NCBI GenBank assembly: GCA_002345965.1
Contig: DDTF01000031.1
Span: forward strand, 1-44,310
Length of the DNA: 44,310 bases
From: Flammeovirgaceae bacterium UBA2371
GTDB lineage: Bacteria; Bacteroidota; Bacteroidia; Cytophagales; Cyclobacteriaceae
Direction of reading: 5' to 3'
Part shown: positions 42,851-44,310 of the stretch, in pieces
Numbering within the stretch: position 1 is the first letter of the stretch
How the letters are laid out: each line of letters begins with the position of its first letter
The notes under the pieces: model-generated
Databases searched by the model: none
What the model was told of the DNA's origin: nothing
Seen by the model: only the letters and a program-made list of their open reading frames with translations
Translations under genes and position numbers: made by a program

Positions 42851-43759
42851 CTAAATGGTTTGTGTTGAAGGGGCAGAACGTGCCCAGAATGAGGCTATGG
42901 CAAGTCCTGATAAAATATGCCAAATTCCCCACCACCCGGCTACAATAGCCATTCCGCCTAATCCTTGAAAGAAACCAAAAATAAGAACAAGACCAAGGCC
43001 CGAGTTTTGAATTCCGGTTTCAATAGCCAGTGTTTTTCGGTTTTCTTTACTCAGACCAAATAGTTTAGCTACGTAATAACCCAATGAGAGCGCAGTCAGG
43101 TTATGAATAAATACTACTAGGACCACAAGATGAATGTACTCTGTAAAGGCATCCACATTGTTGGCGAAAGCAACAATTACAAAAATTGCAAAAATTAAAA
43201 TTGAAATAGGTTTTACTCTTTTAGAGATGCGTGAAGCTATGATCGGGTACCGCTGGCTCATGGTCATACCAATTACTAATGGAATGCCAATCAACACACA
43301 AATCGTCTTAAAAACTTCCCAGGGATCTAAACTAACCTCCGTCAGAATGGCTGCTGTAGGTGGATACAAGCTTCCCCACACTTCAAGATTTAAAGGTGTC
43401 ATCACAAGGGCAAGCAGTGTGCCTAAAGAAGTGAGGCTGACAGAGAGCGCGGTATTACCTTTTGACAGATGGGTAATGAAATTGGAAATATTGCCTCCGG
43501 GACAAGCGGCTACCAACATCATGCCCAGTGCAATGCTTGGGGCAGGTTGAATAATCAATACCAGGAGAAATGAGGCCGCAGGCAACAACACAAACTGCAA
43601 TAGCAACCCCACAAAAGCTGCTTTGGGTGCCTCAAAAACGTTTTTAAAATCTACCCATTTAATATCCAGCGCAACACCAAACATGATGATGGCAAGGCAG
43701 ATATTGAGTACCCACAATGAGTCCTGGCTAAAATTAAGATGAGCAGCGTCTATCGACAA
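42851..43759 (-). CDS. Bile acid:sodium symporter (BASS) family transporter
   Basis: A 302-residue inner-membrane protein with about nine hydrophobic helices of the BASS fold. Typical motifs are MFGVALDIKWVDF (about 26-38), the discontinuous helix VAACPGGNISNFITHLSKGN (about 83-102), and the second-repeat counterpart AIETGIQNSGLGLVL (about 246-260). Members transport organic anions with sodium; bile acids are only the name-giving substrate. The real substrate could be a keto acid, pantoate or similar. The start is TTG, as no in-frame ATG exists after the upstream stop. It lies 12 bases after the TPR gene and about 105 bases before the M28 gene on the same strand. Confidence 0.92.
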   Translation of the reverse strand: MSIDAAHLNFSQDSLWVLNICLAIIMFGVALDIKWVDFKNVFEAPKAAFVGLLLQFVLLPAASFLLVLIIQPAPSIALGMMLVAACPGGNISNFITHLSKGNTALSVSLTSLGTLLALVMTPLNLEVWGSLYPPTAAILTEVSLDPWEVFKTICVLIGIPLVIGMTMSQRYPIIASRISKRVKPISILIFAIFVIVAFANNVDAFTEYIHLVVLVVFIHNLTALSLGYYVAKLFGLSKENRKTLAIETGIQNSGLGLVLIFGFFQGLGGMAIVAGWWGIWHILSGLAIASFWARSAPSTQTI

Positions 43760-43771
43760 AATTGTTTATGA

Positions 43772-44310
43772 TTATAGGACTTGAGAAGTAGCAGTGGTTC
43801 CATCTGCTTTTTTCAATGCCTCCTGCAGCAAACTTTCTGTTTCCTTTTGCATGACTTCGTTATTCAAAGCTTTTGCCGCAGCAAGCTTTCCTTTTAAGGA
43901 CAAGATTCTTTTCGGGGCGCGTTGCAGGCTGTATTCAAATTGAGAGAGCGCCTCTTCAGGCCTATTATTTTTCAAGAGCCATTCGCCATAAAGTTCAAAA
44001 GAGGGTTTTACTACGGATGGAGGGCCATAAGAATAGCTAATGCTTTGTTCCAGTTCGGCAGCTTGTTTAAACCAAGCGTTGGCCTCCGATTGATTATTTT
44101 TCAAATCGGAAGCTAAACCTCGTAGCTCCATTTCCATAACTTTCGCCTGATCTACGTCCAATTGATTCGCCTTTTGTGATTCCCAACCTACCCCACTACA
44201 CAATGCAATTCCTTTATTTTCTAATTGAATGGAAACCTTTAATCGTTCTTTTTCAAGTGTGTTGATTTGCTCATCTAATAATGCAATATTTTTTTGTTGA
44301 TAGGCTTTCA
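43772..44310 (-). CDS. TPR protein, C-terminal part (N terminus outside the window)
   Basis: The frame is open from the window edge at 44310, so the N-terminal part is missing; a TTG at 44203 is not the real start. The visible 178 residues are helical with TPR-like periodicity, for example QSEANAWFKQAAELEQ, YGEWLLKNNRPEEALSQFEYSLQRAPKR and LAAAKALNNEVMQKE. The phrase YGPPSVVKPSFELYGE is a recurring element near the ends of TPR proteins. A heptad-like stretch (LDEQINTLEKERLKVSIQLE) near the left edge may be a coiled coil or part of another repeat. It is followed 12 bases later by the BASS transporter. Function cannot be stated. Confidence 0.75.
   Translation of the reverse strand, partial: KAYQQKNIALLDEQINTLEKERLKVSIQLENKGIALCSGVGWESQKANQLDVDQAKVMEMELRGLASDLKNNQSEANAWFKQAAELEQSISYSYGPPSVVKPSFELYGEWLLKNNRPEEALSQFEYSLQRAPKRILSLKGKLAAAKALNNEVMQKETESLLQEALKKADGTTATSQVL

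Overview
The window looks like a chromosomal segment of a gliding or T9SS-bearing Bacteroidota, most likely of the Cytophagales type. Evidence: gldE and gldD sit in a mutY-ssb-gldE-gldD-recG run; a giant secreted protein ends in a type A T9SS sorting domain; Shine-Dalgarno sequences are generally absent; one promoter fits the Bacteroidota TTTG/TAnnTTTG pattern; and several families typical of the phylum occur (Reg_prop/Y_Y_Y sensor, Asp-box sortilin-like proteins, a very basic 29-residue COX24-like protein). No tRNA, rRNA, IS element, phage gene or CRISPR array was found, and GC content looks fairly even. No gene-free stretch exceeds 300 bases.

Layout. 1-1005: end of threonine synthase (5' end outside the window). 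1000-4159, minus strand: a tightly packed run of phosphoglucose/phosphomannose isomerase, lipB (GTG start), a GH113-like glycosidase and an unknown protein. 4194-7382: yraN, a MORN-like exported protein, and htpG with its terminator. 7630-8805: a GT-C-like membrane protein whose last codons contain the terminator of the convergent rng gene. 8813-11725, minus strand: HU, TPR protein, tiny COX24/mS38-like protein and RNase G, with a recognisable HU promoter. 11904-17648, plus strand: mutY, ssb, gldE, gldD, recG.

17732-28631 is the most unusual part. A membrane-tethered beta-sandwich protein, a 2045-residue T9SS-exported mosaic and an exported caspase-fold protease are separated by only 18 and 20 bases. 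They are followed by a Reg_prop/Y_Y_Y sensor that ends in membrane helices instead of a kinase. This could be an envelope or surface proteolysis and sensing system; its function is not known to me.

28683-34651 is a compact, overlapping run: lipoprotein, DinB-like protein, PBP4-type DD-peptidase, NagZ-like GH3 enzyme, hutG and hutF. It mixes peptidoglycan turnover with the last two steps of a histidine-degradation route that releases formate. 34767-41211 holds two tandem paralogous sortilin/Asp-box proteins of about 1050 residues. They face a convergent M28 peptidase lipoprotein across a bidirectional terminator. A BASS-family transporter and the C-terminal part of a TPR protein close the window.

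All calls come from reading motifs, lengths and context in the sequence; no database search was run.
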